Below are positions 16,196-26,037 of a DNA stretch of 46,634 nucleotides, one piece after another. The stretch's first letter is position 1; each line of letters opens with the position of its first letter. Location: NCBI GenBank assembly GCA_017519975.1, contig JAFWRM010000002.1:1-46634 (forward strand), given 5' to 3'. The notes under the pieces were generated by a model, which was given only the letters and a program-made list of their open reading frames with translations, ran no database searches and had not been told where the DNA came from. The DNA is from Oscillospiraceae bacterium. Lineage in GTDB: Bacteria > Bacillota > Clostridia > Oscillospirales > Oscillospiraceae. The position numbers and the translations under genes are program-made.

Positions 16196-16225
16196 GCCGG
16201 CAAATAAGTATGCCAAGGGTGAACA

Positions 16226-16254
16226 TTGTTAAAAAGCTCGGATTTGGTTAATAT
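16226..16254 (+). promoter_or_regulatory. Promoter of the Dpp-bicupin operon
   Basis: TTGTTA (16226-16231), 17-bp spacer, TAATAT (16249-16254). It gives a leader of about 125 nt before the first permease gene, in an AT-rich stretch. Confidence 0.6.
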
Positions 16255-16385
16255 ACTGATTGATGGGAGCATAAGGAAATCATATTCTATCTATAATGAC
16301 CATTTTACAAGGCAAATCGCTTGCGGCTTCGGATGGTATCAAGAAACAAAGAGGATGAATCAACGTTGAGAGGATGGTGGTTAAA

Positions 16386-17390
16386 ATGCTGAAATTCATT
16401 GGGAAAAGGCTGCTGATGCTGATACCGGTCCTCATCGGTATCACACTGGTGGTCCAGCTGCTGCTGGAGGTAACTCCCGGAGACCCGGCAAAGCTGATGC
16501 TTGGTATGAACGCCACTCCGGAGCGCGTGGCCGCGCTGAGAGAAGAACTGGGCCTGAACGATCCCTTCCTCGTGCGGTACGGTCGGTACATATGGAATCT
16601 CTGCCACGGAGATCTCGGGAATTCGTTCATGACGGGCAGACCGGTGTTCTCTGAAATGATCCAGCGGTTTCCCTATACGCTGGTGCTCGTCTGCATCAGT
16701 CTGTTCCTCTCGGTCGTTTTCGGAATTCCCCTGGGAGTGTTCGCGTCGACCCATCAGCACACATGGAAGGATAATCTGGCAATGTTCGCCGCGCTGTTCT
16801 GCGTGTCGATGCCGGCGTTCTGGTTTGCGCTCATGCTGATCCAGCGTTTCGCGGTCAAATGGAGGCTGCTTCCCCTGTCCGGCATCGCGTCGTGGAAGGG
16901 ATGGGTGCTTCCGTGCGTGGCGCTCGCCCTGGGATTCACCGCCACGATCACCCGACAGACCCGGTCCAACATGCTGGAAGTGATCCGGCAGGACTATATC
17001 ACGACGGCCCGGGCCAAGGGCGTTTCGGAAGTGACCATCAAATACAGGCACGCCCTGAAAAACGCCGTTACGCCGGTCATCATGGTCGTGGGAGGAATGT
17101 TCGGAATGATGCTCGGCGGAGCGCTCATCTCCGAAACCATCTTCTCGATCCCCGGCCTTGGGCAGTATACCATGCAGGCGCTGAACAGTCGTGATTACCC
17201 TGTGATCCAAAGCAGCGTTCTGGTGCTGTCGCTGCTGTTCGCCATCGTCATTCTTCTGGTCGACATCATATTCGCCCTGATCGATCCCCGGATCCGGTCT
17301 CAGTACATTTCAAAAAGGCAGAAAGAGGCCAGGACGGATCAGAAGAAGGAAGACCAGGAAAAGGGCGCCGCTCACAGTGAAGGGAGGTAG
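16386..17390 (+). CDS. dppB: ABC transporter permease, DppB/OppB type
   Basis: 334 residues from the ATG at 16386 (an ATG 12 bp upstream is also possible). It opens MLKFIGKRLLMLIPVLIGIT, the standard DppB start, and continues with VTPGDPA. Six membrane spans are expected. The permease coupling loop (EAA-like, about ITTARAKGVSEVTIKYRHALKN) is present before the last spans, and the sequence ends DPRIRS. It forms the inner-membrane channel with the next gene for a peptide, nickel or other small solute. First gene of the operon. Confidence 0.93.
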   Translation: MLKFIGKRLLMLIPVLIGITLVVQLLLEVTPGDPAKLMLGMNATPERVAALREELGLNDPFLVRYGRYIWNLCHGDLGNSFMTGRPVFSEMIQRFPYTLVLVCISLFLSVVFGIPLGVFASTHQHTWKDNLAMFAALFCVSMPAFWFALMLIQRFAVKWRLLPLSGIASWKGWVLPCVALALGFTATITRQTRSNMLEVIRQDYITTARAKGVSEVTIKYRHALKNAVTPVIMVVGGMFGMMLGGALISETIFSIPGLGQYTMQALNSRDYPVIQSSVLVLSLLFAIVILLVDIIFALIDPRIRSQYISKRQKEARTDQKKEDQEKGAAHSEGR

Positions 17391-17396
17391 TTCTTT

Positions 17397-18254
17397 GTGG
17401 AGAAGAAAAGAAAAAACAGCAGACTGCGTGAGATCTGGTTCCAGCTGAAGACGAATAAGCTCGCTGTGGTCGCGCTGATCATTCTCATCATACTGATCAT
17501 CGTCGCGATCCTGGCTCCGGTCATCGCGCCATATCATTACGCGGAACAGCATCCGAAGGACTCCTACGCCCCTCCGAGCGCCAAGTATCTGCTTGGGACC
17601 GATAAACTCGGCAGAGACATTTTCAGCCGGCTGATCTACGGTTCCAGATATTCGTTGTCCATGGGCGTGATCGCGGTGGCCATTGCCGCGGTGATCGGGA
17701 TCACGGTCGGCTCCGTCGCGGGATACTACGGAGGCTGGGTCGATAATCTTCTCATGAGATTCCTGGACGTTTATCAGTCGATACCGATGTTCCTGCTGTG
17801 CGTCACACTTGCGGCGATCCTCGGGCCGAGCCTGAGGAACGCGATCATCGCGTTGGGCATCTGTACGGTACCGGGCTACGCAAGAATCATGAGGGCAACG
17901 GTGCTGACTGTCCGCGAAAAGGAATACATCGAGGCAGAAAAGGCGATCAACGCAAAAGACCCCAGGATCATTCTGAAGCACATCATCCCGAACGCCATGG
18001 CGCCCATCATCGTCGAGATCACGATGGGGGTCGGCAGCTGCATCCTCTCCGGCGCGTCGCTCAGCTTCATCGGGCTTGGCGCTCAGGCGCCGATATCGGA
18101 GTGGGGCGCCATGATCTCCGACGCGCGCAGCGTCATGAGAGAAGCTCCGCAGCTGTCTCTGTATCCCGGCATCTGTGTGATGCTTGCCGTGCTGTCCTGC
18201 AATCTTCTCGGAGACGGCCTCAGAGACGCGCTTGATCCGCGTCTGAAGAATTGA
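17397..18254 (+). CDS. dppC: ABC transporter permease, DppC/OppC type
   Basis: 285 residues from a GTG preceded by GGGAGG. Characteristic elements are LAPVIAPYHY after the first span, HLLGTDKLGRD-type sequence (KYLLGTDKLGRDIFSRLIYG), an EAA-like loop ending HIIPNAMAPI, and the C-terminal GDGLRDALDPRL. It partners DppB in the membrane. Confidence 0.94.
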   Translation: MEKKRKNSRLREIWFQLKTNKLAVVALIILIILIIVAILAPVIAPYHYAEQHPKDSYAPPSAKYLLGTDKLGRDIFSRLIYGSRYSLSMGVIAVAIAAVIGITVGSVAGYYGGWVDNLLMRFLDVYQSIPMFLLCVTLAAILGPSLRNAIIALGICTVPGYARIMRATVLTVREKEYIEAEKAINAKDPRIILKHIIPNAMAPIIVEITMGVGSCILSGASLSFIGLGAQAPISEWGAMISDARSVMREAPQLSLYPGICVMLAVLSCNLLGDGLRDALDPRLKN

Positions 18255-18263
18255 GGTGAGAGC

Positions 18264-19235
18264 ATGTCAGAAGAACTTCTGGAGATTAAAGATCTTCGAA
18301 TCGAATATCATACGGATGAATCCGTGATACACGCCGTCAACGGCATCGATCTCAGCGTGAAGAAGGGGCAGACGTTAGGCCTGGTCGGAGAGACGGGCGC
18401 AGGGAAAACGACGATCGCGAAAAGCATCCTGAGGATCCTTCCCGGCCTGCAGGCAAAGATCCTTTCCGGAGAGATACGCTTTGAGGGCAAGGATCTCCTG
18501 TCCGTTTCCGAAAGAGAGATGCGGAAGATCCGGGGAAACAAGATCGCGATGATCTTCCAGGATCCCATGACGGCCCTGAATCCGATAGAGACCATAGGGT
18601 TTCAGATCTCTGAAACGCTGAAGATCCATAACAAGCTGACAAAAAAGGAAGCCCGCAAAAAGGCGTGCGAAATGCTGGAACTGGTCGGGATACCTTCGTA
18701 CCGATACGACGAATACCCCCATCAGTTTTCCGGAGGCATGAAACAGCGCGTTGTGATCGCTATCGGACTGGCCTGCAATCCGGAACTGCTGCTTGCCGAT
18801 GAACCTACGACCGCTCTCGACGTGACCATTCAGGCTCAGGTGCTTGAGATGATGGCCGAGCTGAAGGAAAAACTGGATACCTCGGTCATCCTGATCACGC
18901 ACGACCTTGGCGTCGTGGCCAATTTCTGCGATTCCGTGGCCGTCGCCTACGCGGGCGAGATCGTTGAAAGAGGCACGGTCGAACAGATATTCGATCACGT
19001 GGCGCATCCGTATACGGAAGGCCTTTTCGCATCCTTGCCGAGACTGGACCGGAGAGAGAGACGGCTGAAACCGATCAAGGGCCTCATGCCGGATCCGGCG
19101 GCGCTTCCTGAGGGATGCAGTTTCTGCGACAGATGTCCCTACGCCGAGGAGAGGTGCTTTAAAACCAAACCGGCCGACGTCGAACTTGAACCGGGTCACA
19201 TAGTTAAGTGTTTCAGAGTTGCGGGGGGTGAATGA
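18264..19235 (+). CDS. dppD: ABC transporter ATPase, DppD/OppD type
   Basis: 323 residues. Walker A GETGAGKTT (about 43-51), signature FSGGMKQRV, Walker B LLLADEPTTALD, and a switch His in THDLGV are all present. The C-terminal oligopeptide-transporter domain has the cluster CSFCDRCPYAEERC, which in this family can hold an iron-sulfur centre. It powers the transporter together with DppF. Confidence 0.95.
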   Translation: MSEELLEIKDLRIEYHTDESVIHAVNGIDLSVKKGQTLGLVGETGAGKTTIAKSILRILPGLQAKILSGEIRFEGKDLLSVSEREMRKIRGNKIAMIFQDPMTALNPIETIGFQISETLKIHNKLTKKEARKKACEMLELVGIPSYRYDEYPHQFSGGMKQRVVIAIGLACNPELLLADEPTTALDVTIQAQVLEMMAELKEKLDTSVILITHDLGVVANFCDSVAVAYAGEIVERGTVEQIFDHVAHPYTEGLFASLPRLDRRERRLKPIKGLMPDPAALPEGCSFCDRCPYAEERCFKTKPADVELEPGHIVKCFRVAGGE

Positions 19236-19236
19236 T

Positions 19237-20205
19237 ATGGCACCTTTGCTGGAAGTATACAATCTGAAAAAATACTTCAAGACTCGCGGCGGTCTGCTGC
19301 ATGCGGTGGACGACGTCAGCTTCACGGTCGAAAACGGTGAGACCCTAGGCGTGGTCGGAGAGTCCGGATGCGGAAAAACGACCCTGGGCCGAACGATCAT
19401 GCATCTGCTTCCGCCGACGGAGGGCAGGATCGTATTCGAAGGAAAAGACATATCGAAACCGAAAAAGCCGGAACTGGAAGAACTGCGGGAGAAAATGCAG
19501 ATCATTTTCCAGGATCCTTTCTCTTCCATCGATCCGAGAATGACGCTTGGAGAAGCCATCATGGAGCCGCTGGTCATCCGCGGAGGCATGTCGAAGGCCG
19601 ACATGATCGCGGAAACAAGAAAGCTCATGGATACCGTCGGCCTTGCCTCGCGGTTCGAAAATTCCTATCCTCACGAACTGGACGGAGGAAGAAGGCAGAG
19701 AATAGGAATCGCCCGCGCGCTGTCTTTACGGCCGAAGTTCATCGTGTGCGACGAGCCGGTCTCCGCTCTCGACGTATCGATACAGGCACAGATCATCAAT
19801 CTGATGCTCGATCTTCAGGAGGAGTACGGCATAGCGTACATGTTCGTGACGCACGATCTGTCCGTCGTCAAGTACATCTCGAACGACATCATGGTGATGT
19901 ATCTGGGACAGGTGGTTGAAAAAGCGCCCGCGGACGAACTGTTCGACCATACGCTCCATCCGTATTCCAAGGCGCTTCTCTCGGCGGTGCCCATCCCGGA
20001 TATCCACAAGAAAACAAAGAGAATATCGCTGATGGGAGAGATCTCTTCTCCCGTCGATCCGCCCGCCGGATGTAGATTCATGCCAAGATGCCTGTACGCC
20101 TGTGAAAGATGCGCACAGCCTCAGGTAATGGAGGAGAGTACGCCCGGACACTTCGTTTCCTGCTGCCGTTACAAGGAACTTGCGGGGAAGGAAGAGGAAC
20201 AATAA
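19237..20205 (+). CDS. dppF: ABC transporter ATPase, DppF/OppF type
   Basis: 322 residues from the ATG at 19237, preceded by GGGGGTG; the in-frame TTG at 19219 inside the previous gene is less likely. Walker A GESGCGKTT and Walker B FIVCDEPVSALD are intact. The signature is ELDGGRRQRIG instead of LSGGQ, a Ser-to-Asp variant found in other DppF-type proteins. The C-terminal C-R-F-M-P-R-C, YACERC cluster matches the family. Confidence 0.94.
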   Translation: MAPLLEVYNLKKYFKTRGGLLHAVDDVSFTVENGETLGVVGESGCGKTTLGRTIMHLLPPTEGRIVFEGKDISKPKKPELEELREKMQIIFQDPFSSIDPRMTLGEAIMEPLVIRGGMSKADMIAETRKLMDTVGLASRFENSYPHELDGGRRQRIGIARALSLRPKFIVCDEPVSALDVSIQAQIINLMLDLQEEYGIAYMFVTHDLSVVKYISNDIMVMYLGQVVEKAPADELFDHTLHPYSKALLSAVPIPDIHKKTKRISLMGEISSPVDPPAGCRFMPRCLYACERCAQPQVMEESTPGHFVSCCRYKELAGKEEEQ

Positions 20206-20314
20206 ACAGGAGCATTATGTTGAAAAGAGAAATGGGAAAGGAGGGGAGCATACCCCGAAATCATTGCGTTGAAGAATCAGCCAAGGGAATAACTACAGAA
20301 TAAAGGAGGAAAAA

Positions 20315-21952
20315 ATGAAGAAGATAGTTGCGTTATTGCTGGCGTGCATGCTGATCCTGAGCCTAGCGGCGTGCGGCGGCGGCGGGACCCCGGCGGATAC
20401 CAAGCCGTCGGACAGCGGTGAGAAACCGAGCGATTCAGCTGAACCGGCGCCTTCCGGCGAGGATAAACCTTCCGGTGAGGACAGCGAAGCGCCGCCGGCG
20501 GACGGCACCGCAAGCGTCAAGCCTCTGAATATCGCCGTTTCTGAGGACCACGGTACGATGCTTCCGCAGGCAGCCTCCGGTACGGGCGGTATGGTATCTG
20601 TCATCCGCACGATCTATGAACCGCTGTATTACCAGCGGGCGGACGGCTCCTTCGAGTACTGCCTGGCGTCCTCCATGGACACGATCGATGAGAACCATTA
20701 TACGATCCATCTCCGCGAGGGCGTCGTGTTCTCTAACGGGAACCCCTTTACCTCCGCCGACGTCATGTTCACCATGGAACTCTATCATGGGCATCCCCGT
20801 CACGGCATGATGGTGGGCAACATCGATTTTGAAAAGACCAAGGCGATCGATGATTACACCGTCGACCTCTGGCTGACGGAATACAGCCTCATCCAGCTGC
20901 CCGCGCTGGCGGCCATGTATATCCATGATGAAGAATCCTACAATGAAGAGGATCTCGCGCTGAATCCGGTCACGACAGGCCCTTATGAAGTGACCGACTA
21001 CGTCGTCAACAGCCATATCTATCTGAAGGCGCGGCCCGATTACTGGGGCGAACAGCCGCCCATTCCGGAGATCCGATTCACGTTCATGACGGAAGACGCC
21101 CAGAGGGTCAACGCGATCACGATCGGCGAAGCCGACGTGGCCAAGATCCCGATGAAAGACGTGGAATACGTAGAATCTCTGGACGACTATTCCGTGAAAA
21201 TCGCCTACGGCCCGATGGCGGACTGCGCCTATATCAACGTCACGCCCGGAGGCCCCTTCGGGACCAATGAAGCAAGGCAGGCGTTCATGATGGCCATCGA
21301 CCGTCAGGCAATCATCGACGTCGTTTACGGCGGACGCTCCACGGCTCCCAGATGGCCGGTGTCCGAATACTGCACGGATTTTGACGAGGCCAAATACGCC
21401 AACATGGATGAGGTGTACGCGACCGGTTACAATCCCGAAAAGGCAAAGGAACTCGCGGAACAGTCCGGCCTTGTCGGAAAGACCCTGCGCATTGCCGTTA
21501 ACGGGCAGGCGGATTACGTCACCATGGCCGAAATGATCAAATACGATCTGGAGCAGATCGGGGTCAATTCCGAGATCCTGAGTTTCGATCAGGCGACCTA
21601 TTTCAGCGCGCTGATGGACGAATCGAATTTCGATATCGGCATCTACCTGATCTCTGACACGATCGGCTCCGCAGTGGACTTCTTCGCCAACTATCCGCTG
21701 TTCTTCCCCCTGGGGTGGAGCGGAACGGAACGCGACGAGTTCGTAGCGCTCGGCCTGAAAGGCCTGGGCACTGCCGATGAGGCGGCAAGAGACGAGATCC
21801 TGTACGAGCTTGCCACCAGATTCGAGAAGGCGAATATCTGGTTCCCGATCTCCGAGTTCCCCAACGTGTCGGCCATCTCCAAGCATCTGGGCGGCATGGA
21901 ATACTATCTCGACGGCAATACTTCCTACTGCAACTGGTACTGGATCGACTGA
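20315..21952 (+). CDS. Solute-binding lipoprotein, SBP family 5, copy 1
   Basis: 545 residues after AAAGGAGG. The signal peptide has lipobox LAAC (Cys about residue 20), so the protein is tethered to the outer face of the membrane. A low-complexity Pro/Ser/Asp/Glu linker covers about 21-65. The binding domain then starts with LNIAVSEDHGTMLPQAASGT. The IHLREGVVFSNGNPFT block is the family 5 hallmark. The cargo is unknown: peptides, nickel complexes and opine-like compounds are all carried by this family. It is closely similar along its whole length to the next gene. Confidence 0.93.
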   Translation: MKKIVALLLACMLILSLAACGGGGTPADTKPSDSGEKPSDSAEPAPSGEDKPSGEDSEAPPADGTASVKPLNIAVSEDHGTMLPQAASGTGGMVSVIRTIYEPLYYQRADGSFEYCLASSMDTIDENHYTIHLREGVVFSNGNPFTSADVMFTMELYHGHPRHGMMVGNIDFEKTKAIDDYTVDLWLTEYSLIQLPALAAMYIHDEESYNEEDLALNPVTTGPYEVTDYVVNSHIYLKARPDYWGEQPPIPEIRFTFMTEDAQRVNAITIGEADVAKIPMKDVEYVESLDDYSVKIAYGPMADCAYINVTPGGPFGTNEARQAFMMAIDRQAIIDVVYGGRSTAPRWPVSEYCTDFDEAKYANMDEVYATGYNPEKAKELAEQSGLVGKTLRIAVNGQADYVTMAEMIKYDLEQIGVNSEILSFDQATYFSALMDESNFDIGIYLISDTIGSAVDFFANYPLFFPLGWSGTERDEFVALGLKGLGTADEAARDEILYELATRFEKANIWFPISEFPNVSAISKHLGGMEYYLDGNTSYCNWYWID

Positions 21953-22025
21953 GGCAGCTCTCAGCAAGTCAACAGAAGCTTGTCAAAGATAAACAGAAAT
22001 GTGAAAGGATGGGAGGAATAACAGA

Positions 22026-23663
22026 ATGAAAAAGATCATTGCGTTACTGCTCGTATGCGTGCTGATCCTGGGCATGGCGGCATGCGGCAACGGCGGAACT
22101 CCCGCCGACACCAAACCTTCGGGCGACGCCGAGAAACCGAGCGATTCTTCCGAACCTGCGCCTTCCGGACAGGAGGAACCCTCCGGTCAGGACAGCGAAA
22201 CGCCGCCCCCGGCCGATACCGCAGGCGACAGACCGCTGAACATCGCCGTTTCTGAAGACCACGGTACGATGCTACCGCAGGCAGCTTCCGGTACGGGCGG
22301 AATGGTATCCGTAATCCGCGCGATCTACGAGCCCCTGATCTATCAGAGAAAGGACGGCAGCTTTGAAAACTGCCTGGCCTCAGAGATCGAGATGCATGAG
22401 GATATCCACTACACGATCCACCTCCGCGAAGGCGTCGTATTCTCCAATGGAAATCCGTTTACCGCGGACGACGTCATGTTCACGATGGGACTTTACCATG
22501 GGCATCCGCGGCACGGCATGGTCGTTGGATTCGTCGATTTTGACAAGACGAAGGTCGTGGACGACTACACGATCGACCTCTGGCTGAATCAGTACAGCAT
22601 CATCCAGTTCCCCGCCCTGACTCAGATGTATATCCATGACGCGGAATCTTACGATGAGGAAGCGCTGGCACTGAATCCCATCACGACGGGGCCCTATAAG
22701 GTCACCGATTACGTCGTGAACAGCCATATCGTTCTTGAGGCGAGAGACGATTACTGGGGAGACGCTCCGGCAATCAAGAAGATCAATTTCACGTTCATGA
22801 CCGAGGACGCTCAGCGGGTCAATGCCCTGACGACCGGAGACGCGGACATCGCCCGGATCCCGATGAAGGACGTGGAGTATGTCGAATCTCTGGACGACTA
22901 TACGGTGAACCTTTCGTTTGCCGCCCAGGCGGACTGCGCGTATCTCAACATGTCCAAGGGCGCGCCCCTGGAGACCCTCGAAGCGAGAGAAGCCTTCATG
23001 ATGGCCATTGACCGTCAGGCGATCGTAGACCTGGTCTACTGCGGGAATTCCTCCGTACCCAACTGGCCGGTATCCGAATACAACGTCGATTATGATCCCG
23101 CCAGAATGAGCGGCATTGATGAAGCGTATATCAGGGGATATGATCCGGTCCGCGCGAAAGAGCTTGCCGAGCAGTCCGGGCTCGTCGGCAAGACGCTGCG
23201 CATCGCTACCAACGGTTCCGCGGACTCCGTCACAATGGCCGAAATGATGCAGTACAATCTTGAGGAGATCGGCGTCCATTCCGAGATCCTGACCTTCGAT
23301 CAGGCTACCTATTTCACCGCGCTTATGGATGCTTCGAACTTCGACGTCGGCATTTACTTCATCGCGAACACCATCGGTTCGGCGGTCGACCTGTTCGCCA
23401 ACTATCCGCTGTTCTTCCCGCTCGGCTGGGAAGGCCCCGAGCGTGATGAATTCCTCGCGCTTGGACAGAAGGGCATCACGACGATCGACGACGCCGAGCG
23501 CGCGGACATACTGGTCGAACTGACCCAGCGCTTCGCGAAGATCAACATCTGGTTCGCCATTTCCGAACTGGTAAACGTCAACGCGCACAACGTGAATCTG
23601 GCCGGTATGGAATACTATCTCGACGGCAGTACTTCATACAACAAGTGGTACTGGACGAACTGA
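22026..23663 (+). CDS. Solute-binding lipoprotein, SBP family 5, copy 2
   Basis: Also 545 residues, with lipobox GMAAC, the same linker type and the same domain start (DRPLNIAVSEDHGTMLPQAA). It aligns without large gaps to copy 1. Differences are spread through the binding lobes (for example GGPFGTNEARQ against GAPLETLEARE), so the two probably bind related but different ligands and feed one transporter. It arose by tandem duplication. Confidence 0.93.
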   Translation: MKKIIALLLVCVLILGMAACGNGGTPADTKPSGDAEKPSDSSEPAPSGQEEPSGQDSETPPPADTAGDRPLNIAVSEDHGTMLPQAASGTGGMVSVIRAIYEPLIYQRKDGSFENCLASEIEMHEDIHYTIHLREGVVFSNGNPFTADDVMFTMGLYHGHPRHGMVVGFVDFDKTKVVDDYTIDLWLNQYSIIQFPALTQMYIHDAESYDEEALALNPITTGPYKVTDYVVNSHIVLEARDDYWGDAPAIKKINFTFMTEDAQRVNALTTGDADIARIPMKDVEYVESLDDYTVNLSFAAQADCAYLNMSKGAPLETLEAREAFMMAIDRQAIVDLVYCGNSSVPNWPVSEYNVDYDPARMSGIDEAYIRGYDPVRAKELAEQSGLVGKTLRIATNGSADSVTMAEMMQYNLEEIGVHSEILTFDQATYFTALMDASNFDVGIYFIANTIGSAVDLFANYPLFFPLGWEGPERDEFLALGQKGITTIDDAERADILVELTQRFAKINIWFAISELVNVNAHNVNLAGMEYYLDGSTSYNKWYWTN

Positions 23664-23681
23664 GCCAGCGGCATCAACGGC

Positions 23682-23713
23682 GGTCAGGATCCGGGGTTCC
23701 CCGGATCCTGACC
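23682..23713 (+). other. Perfect 15-bp intercistronic hairpin
   Basis: GGTCAGGATCCGGGG (23682-23696) and CCCCGGATCCTGACC (23699-23713) are separated by TT, with no T-tract. It lies between the binding proteins and the bicupin genes. Probably a 3'-end stabiliser or partial terminator setting the ratio of transporter to cupin transcript. Confidence 0.7.
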
Positions 23714-23741
23714 GGAGGATCAATGGAAAGGAGTGCCGAGA

Positions 23742-24830
23742 GTGGGACAATTTGACAAGTACCTTTATACCTTCCCGCAGGAGGGCGGAGAATGGTTCGG
23801 AATGATCACCCCCCGCGGATTTCTGCGCGGCAACAAAGAACTGAAGACATCAAATCTGACCATCGACTTTACCGCGCTGACGAAAGCCCAGCCGATGGAC
23901 GTCCCGCATTTCCATCCTATCGATGAATATATTCTTTTCATCGGGGCCGATCTGAAGGAGTTCTTCAATTTTGACGCGGAACTGCATTTCTGGATCGGTG
24001 AGGATCCGGAACATATGGAAATGGTCCCCATCAAACAGTCTTCCATCATCAGAGTTCCGGCTGGGACGTATCACGCACCGACTTTCTTCAAGGAATTCCG
24101 CGCGCCTCTCGATGGCTCGGCTCTGTATCCTAGCGGAGATTTCCGCACCGTACAGCGCAGAGTCAAGGAAAACGGCGCGTACGAGTACGTGTACAGCGGC
24201 GAAGGCATCGGCCAGTGCATCAAGAATCCCAAAGTGAAGTGCACATTCTGCGGAAAGTGCGTTGCCGAGCAGATGGCGATTTTTGAAAAGGATGAGAACG
24301 GGGAATTGTCGGAGGCGGCGAAAGAGTATCTGCGGCCTTACTATGAGATGGCGGAGAAGAACCAGACGCACCGGTTCGACAAGTACATCTATCCTTTCAA
24401 GCCGATGGAGAACGATAATCCGAACCTTCTCGGTCCGAGAGCCGGCTTCCGGGGCGAGGAGGAGATAGAAGGCGCGCGTGTGTCCTTCATGTTCAACATC
24501 GTGCAGAAGGAATGCCAGCTGGGAGATATTCATATGCATCCGAATACGGAAGAATATCTGTTCTTCTTCGGATCGGATATCAAGAAGTTCTTTGACTTTG
24601 ACGCGGTGATCGAAGTCCGGATGGGCGAAGACCCGGATCATATGGAAACCTATACTTTCGACAAGCCGACCGTAGTACAGATCCCGCAGGGGATCTGGCA
24701 CGGCCCGGTCACCTTCAGGCGTATCGGCGCGCCGATCAACTACATGCCTGTCTATCTCAACGGAAAATACGGGAAAGTCGTACGTGAGGGCGGCGTCGAC
24801 GTCTACAAGACCGGAGGGATCCCGGAATAA
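23742..24830 (+). CDS. Tandem-cupin (bicupin) protein with four-Cys motif, copy 1
   Basis: 362 residues from the GTG at 23742 (8 nt after AAGGAG). The frame extends 9 bp upstream, but the paralogue begins at the same point (MGKFDKYFYKFP against VGQFDKYLYTFP). Two cupin domains: H-F-H-P-I-D-E with P-A-G-T-Y-H in the first, and H-M-H-P-N-T-E with P-Q-G-I-W-H in the second, so both keep the three His and one Glu that bind a metal. Between them is C-x7-C-x2-C-x2-C (GQC, then CTFCGKC). There is no signal peptide, so the protein is cytoplasmic. The enzyme function is unknown; position makes the imported solute the likely substrate. Confidence 0.85.
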   Translation: MGQFDKYLYTFPQEGGEWFGMITPRGFLRGNKELKTSNLTIDFTALTKAQPMDVPHFHPIDEYILFIGADLKEFFNFDAELHFWIGEDPEHMEMVPIKQSSIIRVPAGTYHAPTFFKEFRAPLDGSALYPSGDFRTVQRRVKENGAYEYVYSGEGIGQCIKNPKVKCTFCGKCVAEQMAIFEKDENGELSEAAKEYLRPYYEMAEKNQTHRFDKYIYPFKPMENDNPNLLGPRAGFRGEEEIEGARVSFMFNIVQKECQLGDIHMHPNTEEYLFFFGSDIKKFFDFDAVIEVRMGEDPDHMETYTFDKPTVVQIPQGIWHGPVTFRRIGAPINYMPVYLNGKYGKVVREGGVDVYKTGGIPE

Positions 24831-24884
24831 CGAAAAGGAAGCCAGAGGACGTTTTTATCAAATAGTAAAGGAGAGATTAACAGC

Positions 24885-25973
24885 ATGGGAAAATTCGATA
24901 AGTATTTCTACAAATTCCCCATCGTGGATGAACACTGGTACGGTATGGTCACGCCCAGAGGGTTCCTGCGCGGCAACAGGGAGATGAAAACGTCGAATCT
25001 GACGATCGACTTTACCGTATTGACAAAACCTCAGCCGATGGACATTCCTCATTTCCATCCCATTGATGAATACATCCTTTTCGTTGGTTCCGATTTTAAA
25101 AACTTCTATGAGTTCGAAGATGAGATCGAGTTCTGGATCGGTGATGATCCGGAGAGAATGGAGCGCGTCCCCATCAAACAGTCCTCGATCATCCGGGTCC
25201 CTGCCGGACTGTATCACGCTCCGACTTATTTCAAGACCTTCGATACCCCGATCAACGGGTCGGCACTGTATCCGCACGGCGATTTCCGGGCTGTGCATCG
25301 CAGAGTAAACGAAAATGGGTTCTACGAGTACACCTACACCGGAGATGGGATCCGTCCCTGTGAGAAGAACCCGAAAGTAAAGTGCACGTACTGCGGAAAA
25401 TGCTTCGCGGAAAAGATGGCCATGTTCGAAACGGACGATTCCGGAAAGCCGTCTCAGGCCCTTGTCGACTTCATGAAGCCGTATTATGAGATGGCGGAGA
25501 AGAACCAGACGCATCAGTTTGACAAATACATCTATCCGTTCAAGCCCGTCGAGATCGACAATCCCAATCTCATTACGCCGAGAGCCGGATTCAGAGGGGC
25601 AGAAGAGATCGAGGGAGCAAAAGTCTGCTTCATGTTCGATATCGTAAAGAACGAATGCGAACTGGGCGATCTGCATATGCACCCCGCCAATGAGGAATAC
25701 CTGTTCTTCTTCGGCTCGGATATCAAGGAGTTCTTCAGCTTTGACGCGGAGATCGAGATCGAGATCGGCGATGATCCGAAGAACATGGAGAAGCATATCA
25801 TCACGGAGCCGACCGTTCTGCAGATCCCCGAGGGAACCTGGCACGGTCCGGTAAAATTCAAGAAAGTCGGCGCTCCGATCACCTATCTGCCAATGTACAT
25901 GAGCGGCAGGTACGGCAAGGTCGTCAGGGAAGGCGGACTGGATATTTACAAGGACGGAGGCATTCCGGAATAA
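24885..25973 (+). CDS. Tandem-cupin (bicupin) protein with four-Cys motif, copy 2
   Basis: 362 residues, starting 10 nt after AAAGGAGAG. Predicted metal ligands are H56, H58, E62 and H111 in the first cupin, and H264, H266, E270 and H320 in the second. The cysteines are C159, C167, C170 and C173, with the same spacing as copy 1. The repeat FDKYxYxFxP opens each cupin half (near residues 4 and 212), showing an internal duplication before the gene duplication. Such a site could be a dioxygenase-like, isomerase or lyase centre; in an anaerobe the last two are more likely. The four Cys could hold zinc or an iron-sulfur cluster. Confidence 0.85.
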   Translation: MGKFDKYFYKFPIVDEHWYGMVTPRGFLRGNREMKTSNLTIDFTVLTKPQPMDIPHFHPIDEYILFVGSDFKNFYEFEDEIEFWIGDDPERMERVPIKQSSIIRVPAGLYHAPTYFKTFDTPINGSALYPHGDFRAVHRRVNENGFYEYTYTGDGIRPCEKNPKVKCTYCGKCFAEKMAMFETDDSGKPSQALVDFMKPYYEMAEKNQTHQFDKYIYPFKPVEIDNPNLITPRAGFRGAEEIEGAKVCFMFDIVKNECELGDLHMHPANEEYLFFFGSDIKEFFSFDAEIEIEIGDDPKNMEKHIITEPTVLQIPEGTWHGPVKFKKVGAPITYLPMYMSGRYGKVVREGGLDIYKDGGIPE

Positions 25974-26037
25974 ACCCGGAAAGCCACTGCTGACGGAAAC
26001 GGGAAAACGCAGAAAAATAAGATAATAAGCACATAGA

